Origin: Streptomyces cadmiisoli
GTDB lineage: Bacteria; Actinomycetota; Actinomycetes; Streptomycetales; Streptomycetaceae
Assembly (NCBI RefSeq): GCF_003261055.1
Contig: NZ_CP030073.1
Location: 8,308,001 to 8,372,000, forward strand
Direction: 5' to 3'
DNA length: 64,000 nt
The position numbers were made by a program, and so were the translations under genes. Under the pieces are notes generated by a model, which ran no database searches, was not told the DNA's origin, and saw only the letters and a list, made by a program, of their open reading frames with translations. Below, piece by piece: positions 49,447 through 58,324 of the stretch. Each line of letters begins with the position of its first letter. The stretch's first letter is position 1.

Positions 49447-52400
49447 CTACTCCGCCCGGTACGCGTCGCGGACGGTCTGCGTCAGCGTGTTGCCCTGACG
49501 GTCGCTCACCACGGCTTTGAGCGACACGGACCGGCCCGCGGCGGGGTTCTTCACCCGCACGCTGCCGTTCTTGACGTCGGCCCGGATCCACCGGTCGCCG
49601 CCGTCGGTCGAGTAGTACACCTTGAGCGTGGCCAGGTTGCGGCCTGCCGCGGCGCCCTGGACGGTCACCGGCACCTCGATCGACGCGTGGGCCTTCGCTG
49701 TGCTGCGGACAGTGAGCGTCGGGGTGAAGCGGACGACGGAGACGGGCAGTCGTACCTCCTTGCCGTCCGGCACGTGCTCCGAGGTGAAGGTCCAGTCCGC
49801 GGTCACCTCGGTGCTGACCGACGCGACGCCGCTGCGGGTGGCCGATGTCGAGACGTGGTACCGCCCCTTGCCGGGCGGCACGGTGAACACCGTGAAGTTG
49901 TCCATGGCGACGTCCGCCGCCGCCACCTCCACGCCGTCGCGGCGGATCGTCGTACGGCCCTCGTCGTAGGCGGAGAACCCGTCATGGCCGTGTCCGTCGT
50001 CGAACAGGCCGGTCTCGCCGATGATCAGGTCACCGCTGCGGACCAGCCCCACGTTCGACTCCGCCAACCGGGGTCCGAAGACACCGACATTGAAGACGTT
50101 GCCGTACTTCCGGCCCTTCTTGTACTCCCTGCTCTCGACGCTGTAGAGCGTCTCGACGATGCCGCCCTGCGCGGGGTTCAGTTGCATGAAGTCCTGCGCC
50201 CAGGTCACACCGGGACCGGCGGCGTGGACGGACTTGGTGAACGGCAGGCCGCCGGTGACCGCGGTCGCGATGGTCAGGGCGCGGTTGACCGTCGAGGTGG
50301 TGAACAGCACTCCCGTCCGGTCGCGAACCGAGGCACCCGCGGTGGTCTCGATCTTCGCCAGGTCGCGGGCGGCGACGGTCTTGCGGTACCCGGTGTAGAA
50401 GGTCCCGGTGCGGCCGTACGCGGCGGTGTACACCTGGGAGCCGTGCTCGTGGAGGCTGGTGACCGACGCGTTCAGGAGATCTCCCGGCACGGACGGGCCC
50501 AGATGGGCGGTGCGGAAGTCCGCCAGTGTGCCGCTGTTGAGGTTGAGCCCATGACCGTGGCCGGCGTCGATGTGGTAGCCGACGGCGAGATCGCTGCGCT
50601 CCGCCTTGCGGTCCGGGACCTCGACGGTGAGTGGTTGTGCCGTTCCGGCGTCGAAGGTCAGCGTGGTGTCGGCGGTGAGTTCCAGGAGCGGGCGGCTCAC
50701 CCAGTCCAGACCCCGCATGGGTCCCGGTGCGGGCTGATGCGGGATGAAGCTGTCCAGGCTGTAGGAGCCCTTGGGCAGACGCAGCGTGGTGGAGCCGGAG
50801 TCGTGGGTGATCTCGGTGCGGAAGAAGTCGTCGAGGCGGTACAGCAGCGTCTGGAAGTCAGCGGCGGGACGGCCGTCGCGGTCGAGGTTCTTGATGGTGA
50901 GGTCGTACACCTCGGCCTCGCGGACCACGGCTGCCGCGGTACGGGTCCGCTGCCCGCCGCCGTCGGCGACGAGGGCTCCGCTGTAGGCGCCGGTGAGGTC
51001 GCCGCCAAGCGTGGTGTCCACCGTCACGGTCGCCTCGGCGGTGCCGTCGGCCGGGACGGTTATGCGCTGTGCGTCGACGGTGAAGAAGCCCTCCGGTGCG
51101 GCCCCGCCGTCAGGGCCGGTGCCGGTGACCGACAGGTCCAGGGTGATGTCCCGGTCACCGGTGTTGCGGTAGGTGACGGTCTTGCGGAGCTCTTCGTCGT
51201 CGTGGTGGGGCCAGAGCGTGGTGCCGAAGTTCAGCGAGGCCGGCTCCGCGAAGACGGTCTGCCGGATCGCCGCGGCCACGTCGATCCGGCCGGAGCCCTG
51301 CTCGTAGGCGGTGTACCCGCCGTCCACGGCTGATCCGACCAGGGCCGACTTGATCTGCGGCCCCGACCAGTCGGGGTGCTCCTGAAGGAGGATCGCCGCG
51401 GCGCCGGCGACATGCGGGCTCGCCATCGAGGTGCCGGAGATGGTCAGGTAGCCGTCCGCGGGGTGGGGTGTCCCCGGGTCGGTGTCGAGCAGGCTGCCGG
51501 CCGCCGCCGCGGCGGTGATGTTCACGCCGGGGGCGGTCACGTCCGGTTTGACCGCGCCGTCTCCGAGGCGCGGCCCGCGAGAGGAGAACACGGCGATCTC
51601 GTCGCCGTGGTCCACGGCGCCCACGGTGAGCGCGGCGTCGGCGGTTCCGGGGGAGCCGAGGGTCGACTCACCGGGACCGTCGTTGCCCGCCGCGACGACG
51701 AACAGCGCACCGGTCTCGGCCGACAGCCGGTTCAAGGTCTCCTCGACCGGGTCGACACCGGGGGTGTCCGCTTCGCCGAGGCTCATGTTGATGATCCTCG
51801 CGCCCTCGGAGACGGCCCACTCCATGCCGGCGATGATGCCGGCGTCGTCGCCGAAGCCGTTGTCGCCGATCACCTTGCCGTTGATGATCTGCGCGCCGGG
51901 TGCGACGCCCTTGTAGGCGCCGTCGGACCGCGCGCCGGTACCGGCCGCGATGGAGGCGACGTGAGTGCCGTGCCCGAAGCGGTCGTGCGCGTCCGGGGAC
52001 GGCGTGAAGTTGCGCTCCGCGATCACCTTGGCGTCCTTGAGCAGGTCCGCGTGTGCGGTGTCGACGCCGGTGTCCAGCACCGCGATCTTCACGCCCGTGC
52101 CGTCGTAGCCGGCGGACCACGCGCTCGGTGCGCCGATCTGCGGCACGCTCTTGTCCAGCGAGGCTCGGCGAAGGGAGTTCAACCACACGGTGTCGACGCC
52201 CGGTTCGAGTGTGACGTGCGGTGAGTCGTCCGTGCGGGCGGTCAGGGCCGTCCAGAGGCCCGCCGTCTCGTCCTCGTCGGCGGTCAGTGCCTGGCCGTTC
52301 ACCTCGCCGAAGGTGTGTGTGACCTCGACACCGTCCGTCGAACGCAGTCGGGAGCGCGTTCCGGGTGCGGAGGCCGTGTAGGTGACGATCAGTCCGAGAC

Positions 52401-52779
52401 CCTGGCGCCGGGCCGCCTCGCGGTACTCGGCACGGGCGAGAGTGGTGACGTCGAAGAGCCGGCGATCGAGCCTGCCCTGTGCCACGAGCCCGGCGGCGTC
52501 CAGCGGGACGACGTACACATGTCCGTCCTCGCGGCGGACCTGAACAGGTATGTCCTGACGGCCTTCGCCGCGTCGCAGCCCCACCGGACCGCCCGCGCTG
52601 TCGACGGCCACCCGGTCACCCGTCACCAAGGTGATCCACGTGGCCTCGGCCGGAGTGCGGGCCGCGATCGGTGCCGTACGGATTCCCGGCTCTTGCCGTG
52701 GGGAGGCCGCCGTGGTCGGGGTGGCGACGCCGGCGACGAGTATCGCCGCGAGTGCGGCGCCGAGCGATGCTCTGCGCAT
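49447..52779 (-). CDS. Large secreted S8 (subtilisin-like) peptidase
   Basis: A 1,110-residue exported serine protease. A signal peptide spans residues 1-25 (MRRASLGAALAAILVAGVAT). A pro-region to about 200 contains EATWITLVTGDRVAVDSAGG. The S8 domain follows with the full triad: Asp in VKIAVLDTGVDTAHAD near 236, His in DRFGHGTHVASIAAG near 270, Ser in ISGTSMASPHVAGAAA near 451. The oxyanion Asn is in VVAAGNDGPGE near 338. About 600 further residues carry beta-sandwich modules (VTVDTTLGGDLTG, TYRNTGDRDITLDL) and no obvious wall anchor. The start is ATG 52779 behind GGAGATCG. It ends at the hairpin 49393-49430. Confidence 0.95.
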   Translation of the reverse strand: MRRASLGAALAAILVAGVATPTTAASPRQEPGIRTAPIAARTPAEATWITLVTGDRVAVDSAGGPVGLRRGEGRQDIPVQVRREDGHVYVVPLDAAGLVAQGRLDRRLFDVTTLARAEYREAARRQGLGLIVTYTASAPGTRSRLRSTDGVEVTHTFGEVNGQALTADEDETAGLWTALTARTDDSPHVTLEPGVDTVWLNSLRRASLDKSVPQIGAPSAWSAGYDGTGVKIAVLDTGVDTAHADLLKDAKVIAERNFTPSPDAHDRFGHGTHVASIAAGTGARSDGAYKGVAPGAQIINGKVIGDNGFGDDAGIIAGMEWAVSEGARIINMSLGEADTPGVDPVEETLNRLSAETGALFVVAAGNDGPGESTLGSPGTADAALTVGAVDHGDEIAVFSSRGPRLGDGAVKPDVTAPGVNITAAAAAGSLLDTDPGTPHPADGYLTISGTSMASPHVAGAAAILLQEHPDWSGPQIKSALVGSAVDGGYTAYEQGSGRIDVAAAIRQTVFAEPASLNFGTTLWPHHDDEELRKTVTYRNTGDRDITLDLSVTGTGPDGGAAPEGFFTVDAQRITVPADGTAEATVTVDTTLGGDLTGAYSGALVADGGGQRTRTAAAVVREAEVYDLTIKNLDRDGRPAADFQTLLYRLDDFFRTEITHDSGSTTLRLPKGSYSLDSFIPHQPAPGPMRGLDWVSRPLLELTADTTLTFDAGTAQPLTVEVPDRKAERSDLAVGYHIDAGHGHGLNLNSGTLADFRTAHLGPSVPGDLLNASVTSLHEHGSQVYTAAYGRTGTFYTGYRKTVAARDLAKIETTAGASVRDRTGVLFTTSTVNRALTIATAVTGGLPFTKSVHAAGPGVTWAQDFMQLNPAQGGIVETLYSVESREYKKGRKYGNVFNVGVFGPRLAESNVGLVRSGDLIIGETGLFDDGHGHDGFSAYDEGRTTIRRDGVEVAAADVAMDNFTVFTVPPGKGRYHVSTSATRSGVASVSTEVTADWTFTSEHVPDGKEVRLPVSVVRFTPTLTVRSTAKAHASIEVPVTVQGAAAGRNLATLKVYYSTDGGDRWIRADVKNGSVRVKNPAAGRSVSLKAVVSDRQGNTLTQTVRDAYRAE

Positions 52780-53353
52780 CGATCTCCATCGTGAGTACAA
52801 CTTGCGCCTCGTGTTCCTGTGTCGAACGCGGGAGCGGCTGTCGGCCGCGGATCCGGCGGCACGACGCCCCGCATGCTGTGATGTTCAGCACCCGATCGAG
52901 CCCGGGCCAGACGGAATATGAACGAGCGGCACCACATGTTCAACCCGGAACGGTGAACGTCACATCGTCAGACGGTGCAAGACAGCAGAAATGCCCGCAC
53001 GCCCGCGATAAGCGCCTGAAGCGCGCGCCATCCGCGCCGCGCGGGCACCGGCGATCCCGGGGTGCTGCCCAGTGCCGTAGGGCGGTGACATGAGCCGAGG
53101 ACTGTGACCGGCCGCAGCCCGAGCGGCATCTGACGAACCATGCGTCACGAGACCGCGGTGTCCGGCCCCGCACCTGTCGTCCCTGTGGCATGCGCGCCAT
53201 GTCCGCCGTCGAGGCGTCGGAGACGGCGTGCAGGAGGCCCATCCCGGATGCCGCCGCACCCAGGGCGACCAATCTTCCACGCAGCTCACTTGACGCCGTC
53301 TCGCGCAACAACCGTGTCAACACCTGGACGCCGCACGGCCGGTGTCCGCCCCC
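52780..53353. other. Intergenic region upstream of the peptidase
   Basis: About 570 bases. The part at 52860-53000 is AT-richer and probably holds the peptidase promoter. A minus-strand stretch from GTG 53323 reads LRETASSELRGRLVALGAAA for about 45 codons with mixed codon bias, then loses coding character; it may be a decayed 5' gene end. Confidence 0.4.
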
Positions 53354-54283
53354 TCATTTCGTCGACGTCAGCGCCGCGAACACCACGACGTTCGCCTGCC
53401 AGCCGGTGGCGTCGGTGTACTTGCCGCCACAGGTGATCACACGGAGTTCGGGGCGGCCCGAGCTGCCGTAGACCCTCGCGGTCGGGAAGTCGTTCTTCGG
53501 GTAGACCTCCACGGCCTCGACGGTGAACACCGCTGTCAGCCGGTCGGTACGGGTGACCTCGATGATGTCGCCCCTGGCCAGCGCGCCGACCTTGTGGAAG
53601 ACGCCGGGACCGGTGCGCGTGGTCACATGGCCGGTGGTGACGGCCGTCCCTGCGGTGCCGGGTGCGGGCCCACCCGAGTACCAGCCCGCCAGTCGCCGTC
53701 CGTCGGCCGGAGGCCGGAGTGCCCCCGCCGCGTCGAGCCCCACTGAGGTCAGAGGGGCGTCGAGGCCGACGGCGGGGGCCCGGAGCCGGACGGGAACGGA
53801 CGGAGGCAGCGGCTGCGCGGCGGGGGACCATTGGGACGGGTACAGGGACGCGGGGAAGGCCTGAGCCGACGATGGCTGCGGCGGCCGGTCCTCGCCCAAC
53901 GCGGTGATCACCAACAACAGTCCCGCGACGAACGCACACGCCAGAAGCGTGAGCGAGGGACTGAACCGGCGCGGGAGCCGGGACCGATCTGCCCTATCGG
54001 ACCAACTTGCCCAGCGGGCCCGGCGGAACCAATCCTCCCAGCGGGTACGACGGGACCAATCCGCCCGACGGGTCCGACGGGACCGATCCGTCCAACGGGA
54101 CCGAATTGTCCAGCGGACCCGGCGAAACTGACTGACCCAGTGGGCCCAATCTGCCGAGCGGGACCATCCAGCCCGTCGGGCCCAGCTGGGCCGGTGAGGT
54201 CGACGGGCGCGGCGTGGCCAGTGCCGACGCCGCTGCCGCCGCGGTACCACTGGGGGAGAACCGCCCCCGTGCCCGATGTCCAT
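53354..54283 (-). CDS. Class F sortase with Arg/Trp-rich N-terminal repeats
   Basis: A membrane-anchored transpeptidase of 309 residues. A hydrophobic anchor (LTLLACAFVAGLLLVITALG) lies near 110-130. The sortase barrel has VGLDAPLTSVGLD near 170, the catalytic His in TAVTTGHVTTRTGPGVFHKV near 217 and the catalytic Cys in ELRVITCGGKY near 284, the class F pattern. Before the anchor stand about 105 residues full of Arg, Trp, Asp and Ser, encoded by tandem 27-base repeats. No ATG, GTG or TTG occurs in frame between them and the anchor, so they are translated if ATG 54283 is the start. It starts 24 bases after the upstream surface-protein gene, its likely partner. Confidence 0.85.
   Translation of the reverse strand: MDIGHGGGSPPVVPRRQRRRHWPRRARRPHRPSWARRAGWSRSADWAHWVSQFRRVRWTIRSRWTDRSRRTRRADWSRRTRWEDWFRRARWASWSDRADRSRLPRRFSPSLTLLACAFVAGLLLVITALGEDRPPQPSSAQAFPASLYPSQWSPAAQPLPPSVPVRLRAPAVGLDAPLTSVGLDAAGALRPPADGRRLAGWYSGGPAPGTAGTAVTTGHVTTRTGPGVFHKVGALARGDIIEVTRTDRLTAVFTVEAVEVYPKNDFPTARVYGSSGRPELRVITCGGKYTDATGWQANVVVFAALTSTK
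53985..54185 (-). repeat. Tandem 9/27-base repeats inside the sortase gene
   Basis: The minus strand repeats GGxCCCGTx-type nonamers. In the sortase frame they read like RSRRTRRADWSRRTRWEDW. In another minus frame the same DNA reads Gly-X-Y triplets (GPVGRIGPVGPVGRIGPV), collagen-like. Repeat copies differ by point changes, so this is old expansion. Confidence 0.7.
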
Positions 54284-54307
54284 CGCGGTGAGGACGCGGC
54301 CGGGCCG

Positions 54308-54787
54308 TCAGGTGTCGCTGCGACGGCGGCGCATCGTCACCACGGCCCCGGTCGCGGCCGCGGCGAGCAGCGCACTGCCCACGGCGAGCTGCGTGGTCCT
54401 GTCGGACGAGTCCCCGAAGCCGGCGTCGACGGAGCCATTCGGGTAGCCGATCTGGTACGTGCCCGTGAGCTTGGTCAGCGGCGGGCACTTCACGGTGACC
54501 GTGTCCTCTCCGGCCTCGACCCCGTCCGGCAGCGTGAACTCGCCCTTGAGCTCGCCCTCCCGATCGCCCTCGAACATGTGGAAGTCACCCGCCAGCTCCG
54601 ACTGGCCCTTCCCGTACGTCTCCCCCTCGCCGCATCCGGAGGTGGTGACGGTGACAGTGGAGCCCGGGGTGCCGTCCCCCGAACGGATGGTGATCTCCGA
54701 GTCGTCGGCCGCGGCCGAGACCGGGATCGACAGACACAGGGCTACGACCACCGGGCCGATACCTACCGCAACTCGTCTGCGACGCAT
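54308..54787 (-). CDS. Secreted protein with C-terminal membrane anchor, probable sortase partner
   Basis: A 159-residue surface protein. The signal peptide (MRRRRVAVGIGPVVVALCLS) is cut near VSAAA. The mature domain (about 28-128) reads ITIRSGDGTPGSTVTVTTSG, then FTLPDGVEAGEDTVTVKCP, an Ig-like beta fold with two Cys. It ends in a hydrophobic segment (QLAVGSALLAAAATGAVVTM) and RRRRSDT, the layout of a wall-sorting signal, but no LPxTG precedes it; the nearest region reads GSVDAGFGDSSD. GGAGGATTCGT precedes ATG 54787. Its stop is 24 bases before the class F sortase start, so the two are co-transcribed and the sortase may recognise a non-standard signal. Membrane retention without sorting is the alternative. 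Confidence 0.8.
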   Translation of the reverse strand: MRRRRVAVGIGPVVVALCLSIPVSAAADDSEITIRSGDGTPGSTVTVTTSGCGEGETYGKGQSELAGDFHMFEGDREGELKGEFTLPDGVEAGEDTVTVKCPPLTKLTGTYQIGYPNGSVDAGFGDSSDRTTQLAVGSALLAAAATGAVVTMRRRRSDT

Positions 54788-56054
54788 ACGAATCCTCCAA
54801 CCGGCCAATGTCCGGTTTATCGGTTCTTTGCCTCTATGGCGCTGTTCCTTCGAGGAAACCGACGACCCGTCAGCTCTGCAACCTGACGCAACGCCAGATC
54901 GAGCCCTGCGGCAGGCGTATTGACTGCTTCCGCACGGTGTCTGCACAGGTCACCGGAGGTGGCGAGGGAGCGGGGAAAAGATGTCGGACCATGCGCCGGC
55001 GGGGCGGCGAACGGGGGACGGGCGCGGTTCCCGGTCCTCCCGCGGGGCGGGCTGTCGGTCCGGGGTGCCCGCCTCGTCGGGCACGGCCGACGTGACGTTC
55101 CGTCCGGGCGCTGCCCCGGCCGCGCGCAAGCCATGCGCCGCTTGGCGCAGGGCCTGGCGGAGAGGGACCTGACGTGGCCGCCGCGCCAGGCTTCCGGCCC
55201 GCCCTGGCCGCTCCCCAGCCGCTCGCCCTCGGGCACCCGACGAGGCCCGGCCCTTCACCAGGGGTGTCCACCGCAGGCTGGAGCGAGCCCCCTTTTCGAC
55301 ACGATCGGCCGCACGCCCCGTCGGCTGCGGCGTGGGTACGGGACTGTCCGCAACCCGGCGGCGGTGTGAGAGCCGGGAGCTCCATCGCCCACCTTCTGGC
55401 TGACATCACTGCGGAAGCAGGGCGCCACGAACCCGCGGGCACCGTCATCCGTCCGCGGAGCAGCAATGAGCATGGGGGTGTCGCCCGGCCCGGCCACCGG
55501 TGCAGAGTCTGACCAGCCCTCAAGCTGACCAGGGTTGTGCACTGTTGGGCCCACCCGTATCGGGCCGTCGTCCGCCGGTGCCCACCTTGAAGGGGTGGAC
55601 CACCGCGCTGCCGACCACGAGCACTGCGGCCACCGCAGCGAGCGCCTTGAGCTGCGCAGCTGTGGCTCCGGGCCGGACGAGGGAGGCGGGAGGAGCACCG
55701 GTCCCATCGCGTGGCCAGGCCGCGGGCCAGCGCCTGTGGCCGGCCCCGGCGGCATTTCGGCTGTGTCCGGAGCGGCTTCCCGTACAGTGCCGGGCTCCTG
55801 CGCGGTCGGGTGGTCGGGCGCGGCCGAAGGTTCGAGCATGTCGTAGAGGCGAACACCCCGCCGACGGCGGACCGCGCCCTCGCCGCCTCCGCCCGAGGTA
55901 CGGGACCTCACGTGGGGGTCGGCATTCCGCCGTACGGCGGCGGTTCCGAGCCTCTCCGGGAGTACGGCTGAACAGTCGCTGTCGTTCATCCGTACCCCTC
56001 GGTGCACCCCCGCCGCCGACGCGGGCGGGAACAGCCCGGACACGGAGAAGGTAC
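54788..56054. other. Long region without a firm gene
   Basis: About 1.27 kb between divergent genes. The first 150 bases upstream of the surface-protein gene are the promoter region. From 55520 to 55989 the minus strand shows two overlapping frames that look like one broken gene (see separate entry). In 54950-55500 the third-position bias is not consistent in any frame. Confidence 0.4.
55520..55989 (-). pseudogene. Possible frameshifted membrane-protein gene
   Basis: Translation could begin at ATG 55989, which has GAGGGGTACGG in front (MNDSDCSAVLPERL). This frame continues through MLEPSAAPDHPTAQEPGTVR and a Pro-rich stretch to about 55680. There the coding bias moves to a second frame, which reads ATAAQLKALAAVAAVLVVGS, a membrane segment, and ends at 55520. 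A cytoplasmic Pro-rich part plus one transmembrane helix is a common bacterial layout, so one indel would explain the break. The first frame also stays open, so a real alternative product is possible. No family recognised. Confidence 0.33.
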
Positions 56055-56576
56055 GTGCCACAGCACCCCGAGCTACCCCACCAGCCCACCCGAGGACGCA
56101 CCGCCCGAACTCCGTCCGCAGCCCGGCGCATACGTGGCACCGCCGTTGCCGCAAGCCTTGCCCTCCTGCCTCTGGCGACGGCTTGCGGCGAGGGCACGGA
56201 CGGTGACTCCGCGGGGCGCAAGCCGTCGGGGAGTTCCGCTGCTCCCCAGGCTGGTGTGGTGGCTCCGGCCAAGGTCGAAGTGATCGCCAACCTGACGGGT
56301 TGCAAGCCCCAGATCCGCATCGACGCGGAGGAACTGCGCCAAGGCCTGTGCCATACGGAGAAGATCGACTACCTCATCACGACCTTCCCCGAGGAGAAGT
56401 ACAAGCAGACTTGGCTGGACTCCGCAGCCGTCTACGGGGGCAAGTACCTGGTCGGCTCGCGCTGGATCGTCAGCGCGAAACAACCGGAGATGCTCGAAGA
56501 GTTCCGGACCAAGCTCGGGGGCACCATCCAACGGCTGAGGGGCATCGGTCCGACGCCGGGGTCGAGCGCGTCGTAA
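56055..56576 (+). CDS. Hypothetical lipoprotein
   Basis: A 173-residue lipoprotein. The start is GTG 56055 with GGAGAAGGTAC. After a basic N-terminus (ARRIRGTAVAASLALLPL) comes the lipobox LATAC, then a Ser/Gly/Ala linker. The mature domain contains VEVIANLTGCKPQIRIDAEE, then LCHTEKIDYLITTFPEEKYK and KYLVGSRWIVSAKQPEMLEE, with two Cys that could form a bridge. It looks like a small extracellular domain tethered at the membrane outer face; no catalytic pattern is recognised. Its neighbours are a sortase pair and a copper-type operon on the other strand, neither of which defines its function. Confidence 0.82.
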   Translation: MPQHPELPHQPTRGRTARTPSAARRIRGTAVAASLALLPLATACGEGTDGDSAGRKPSGSSAAPQAGVVAPAKVEVIANLTGCKPQIRIDAEELRQGLCHTEKIDYLITTFPEEKYKQTWLDSAAVYGGKYLVGSRWIVSAKQPEMLEEFRTKLGGTIQRLRGIGPTPGSSAS

Positions 56577-56741
56577 GGACCGCGCTGCCGCCCGTTCGCC
56601 GCCTGGAGCTGCTTCCCGCCCGTTGCGTTGCGTCCTGTCAGGACCGTGCGCTCACTGCTGTGTCGCTGGCGCTGTGGCCGCCCGGCCGAGACCGGTGTGT
56701 GGGGTGGCAGCCGCTCCACCCCACACGCACAGCCGAGACAG

Positions 56742-57485
56742 TCAGTCCTGCGAGGCGGCTGAGCGCCGCTTCACCAGCCACCACGCACCGCCGGCGACGG
56801 CGAGCAGGGCAACGACGATCACGCCGATGACCAGTCCCGTCGAAGTGTCGTCCTCTGCTTCCGCGGCGTCGGTGTCGGAGTCCGTGGCCGCGACGTCGGA
56901 CTCGGTGGCCGTCGGCGTCGGGGTGGGTGTTGCGCTCTCGGTGGGGCTGGGGCTGGGCGTCGGACTGACCGGGGTCGCTCCGGGGGCGGCGGCCCGCAAC
57001 TTCAGAACAGGCGCGGGCTGTTCGCTCCCGCCCGCGTCGGTGGGCAGTTCGATCCAGCGGGATACTTCGCCGTCGCTGTAGGTCTCGACGGTCTTGAAGG
57101 CGATTTCCTTTGCGTCCGGCAGCTGACGAACCTTGATCTTGTGCTCGGCGTCGACGCCGACCTTCAGGGCGGGGCCGCCGATGCTGTATCCGTCGCCGGT
57201 GGCCTTCAGCTTCCATCCCTTCGGGGCTTCGTCGAGCGTCACGTCGGCTGGAGTGATGCCCTCGGGCAGCACAATGCGCAGTTCGGTGAAGCCGGCCTCG
57301 GCGGATTCGGCCTCGGAGACGAACGTGAGGGTGACGTTCTCGGCCAGAGCCTGTGGGGTGTCGGCCTCTACTCCCGCGTGAGCGGCAGCGGGTGCGGCCA
57401 GGGCGAGGGTGGCGGTCAGCGCGACGGCGGCGGAGAGCGCGACGCGGAGGCCGGTACGTGCCGGAGGTTGCGTAGTCAGGGGCAC
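56742..57485 (-). CDS. YcnI-like (DUF1775) copper-binding membrane protein
   Basis: An exported 247-residue protein. The signal peptide (RTGLRVALSAAVALTATLAL) ends at AAPAAA, so the mature chain would start HAGVEADTPQAL. An N-terminal His is the key copper ligand in the YcnI mono-histidine brace, and the DUF1775 pattern follows: NVTLTFVSEAESAEAGFTEL, GITPADVTLDEAPKGWKLKA, VSRWIELP. A Thr/Pro/Ser stalk (SPTPSPSPTESATPTPTPT) and a membrane segment near 215-237 with KRRSAASQD hold the domain outside the cell. The start is GTG 57485 after AAGGAGTTCCCT. It is the last gene of an operon with a His-rich membrane protein 43 bp upstream, which supports a copper role. Confidence 0.88.
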   Translation of the reverse strand: MPLTTQPPARTGLRVALSAAVALTATLALAAPAAAHAGVEADTPQALAENVTLTFVSEAESAEAGFTELRIVLPEGITPADVTLDEAPKGWKLKATGDGYSIGGPALKVGVDAEHKIKVRQLPDAKEIAFKTVETYSDGEVSRWIELPTDAGGSEQPAPVLKLRAAAPGATPVSPTPSPSPTESATPTPTPTATESDVAATDSDTDAAEAEDDTSTGLVIGVIVVALLAVAGGAWWLVKRRSAASQD

Positions 57486-57528
57486 AGGGAACTCCTTGCT
57501 GATACAGGTGGTTCCGGCCCCGCGGAGG

Positions 57529-58215
57529 TCAGGGGCCGGTGAGAGACCGGAGAACCTCTGTACGCGGTGGACCCCTGCGCACCACCGTGTACTCCAGCGC
57601 GTCATCTCCTGACTGCGCGGTCGCGCGTGCGCGCGCGGGCCCGTGGCCGGGCAGCGCGAAGACCGACGGTCCGGTGTCGCGGACCGCTCTGGGCAGTACC
57701 TGGGCCAGGGCAGCCACGGCCGCCCGGGTGAGAGTGCCGAGCGTGCTCAGCGCTGCTGACATCCGTGCGTCGGCCCGGTGCAGCAGCCAGGCCACGATCA
57801 GTGCCGCCACCACGTGCGCCGTGGTCATGGCCGCCCCCGCGTGATGCCAGGAGTGCCCGTCCACGTGGTCGCTGTGCCCGGCGTGGATGATGTGCCCCGC
57901 CAGCGGAGCGCGGGGATCGCCGTCCGCGGCGGACAGTACGAGGTGGAGAACACCCTGCGTGCTCAGGGTGAGCGCCACCGTGGCGACCGGCGTGTAGCGG
58001 CGGCGCGCCAGCGGCCAGATCACCGCGAACTGGGCGGCGGCGACCCCGCCCGCCAGCCTCCAAGGCACGGTACTCTCGGCGACCGCGTAGTGGCCGAAGG
58101 TGGCGAGCACCGTTCCGAGCACGGCGAACAGGCCGGCCCGCGCGCACGTTCCCACGCGGCCGGCCCGCTCGGCTGGGGCAAGTGATGCATGCCCGGTCAC
58201 GTGATCACGCGGCAC
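57529..58215 (-). CDS. His-rich polytopic membrane protein upstream of YcnI-like gene
   Basis: A 228-residue membrane protein with four to five hydrophobic segments (GLFAVLGTVLATFGHYAVA, GGVAAAQFAVIWPLA, VATVALTLSTQGVLHLVLSA, HVVAALIVAWLLH). Between the third and fourth lies GHIIHAGHSDHVDGHSWHHA, with eight His in 20 residues and well placed to bind metal. The C-terminal 60 residues are cytoplasmic and carry no domain. The start is GTG 58215, with a second GTG at 58200 possible. It adjoins the YcnI-like gene in the same direction. Copper handling is the inferred role; no enzymatic motif is seen. Confidence 0.8.
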   Translation of the reverse strand: MPRDHVTGHASLAPAERAGRVGTCARAGLFAVLGTVLATFGHYAVAESTVPWRLAGGVAAAQFAVIWPLARRRYTPVATVALTLSTQGVLHLVLSAADGDPRAPLAGHIIHAGHSDHVDGHSWHHAGAAMTTAHVVAALIVAWLLHRADARMSAALSTLGTLTRAAVAALAQVLPRAVRDTGPSVFALPGHGPARARATAQSGDDALEYTVVRRGPPRTEVLRSLTGP

Positions 58216-58324
58216 AGTCGCTCATCATCCCCTACCGGCCGATGTCCGTGGCCGAAACAGCTCACATCGGCGTACGGTCGTCGCGCACACCGGGCATCTC
58301 GGCGAGCGGGCGACGAACTGTCCG

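Noticed and set aside
49333..52224. Plus-strand open frames opposite the S8 peptidase
   Set aside because: The peptidase frame has the full catalytic triad and a signal peptide; the others are shadows.
52940..53323. Possible small gene on the minus strand before the peptidase
   Set aside because: Only the first 45 codons look protein-like, codon bias is mixed and the frame then degrades; at most a remnant.
53831..54488. Collagen-like frames across the sortase N-terminal repeats as a separate gene
   Set aside because: They arise from the nonamer repeats and overlap the sortase and its partner; no start signal or signal peptide. The repeats are instead reported as a feature of the sortase gene.
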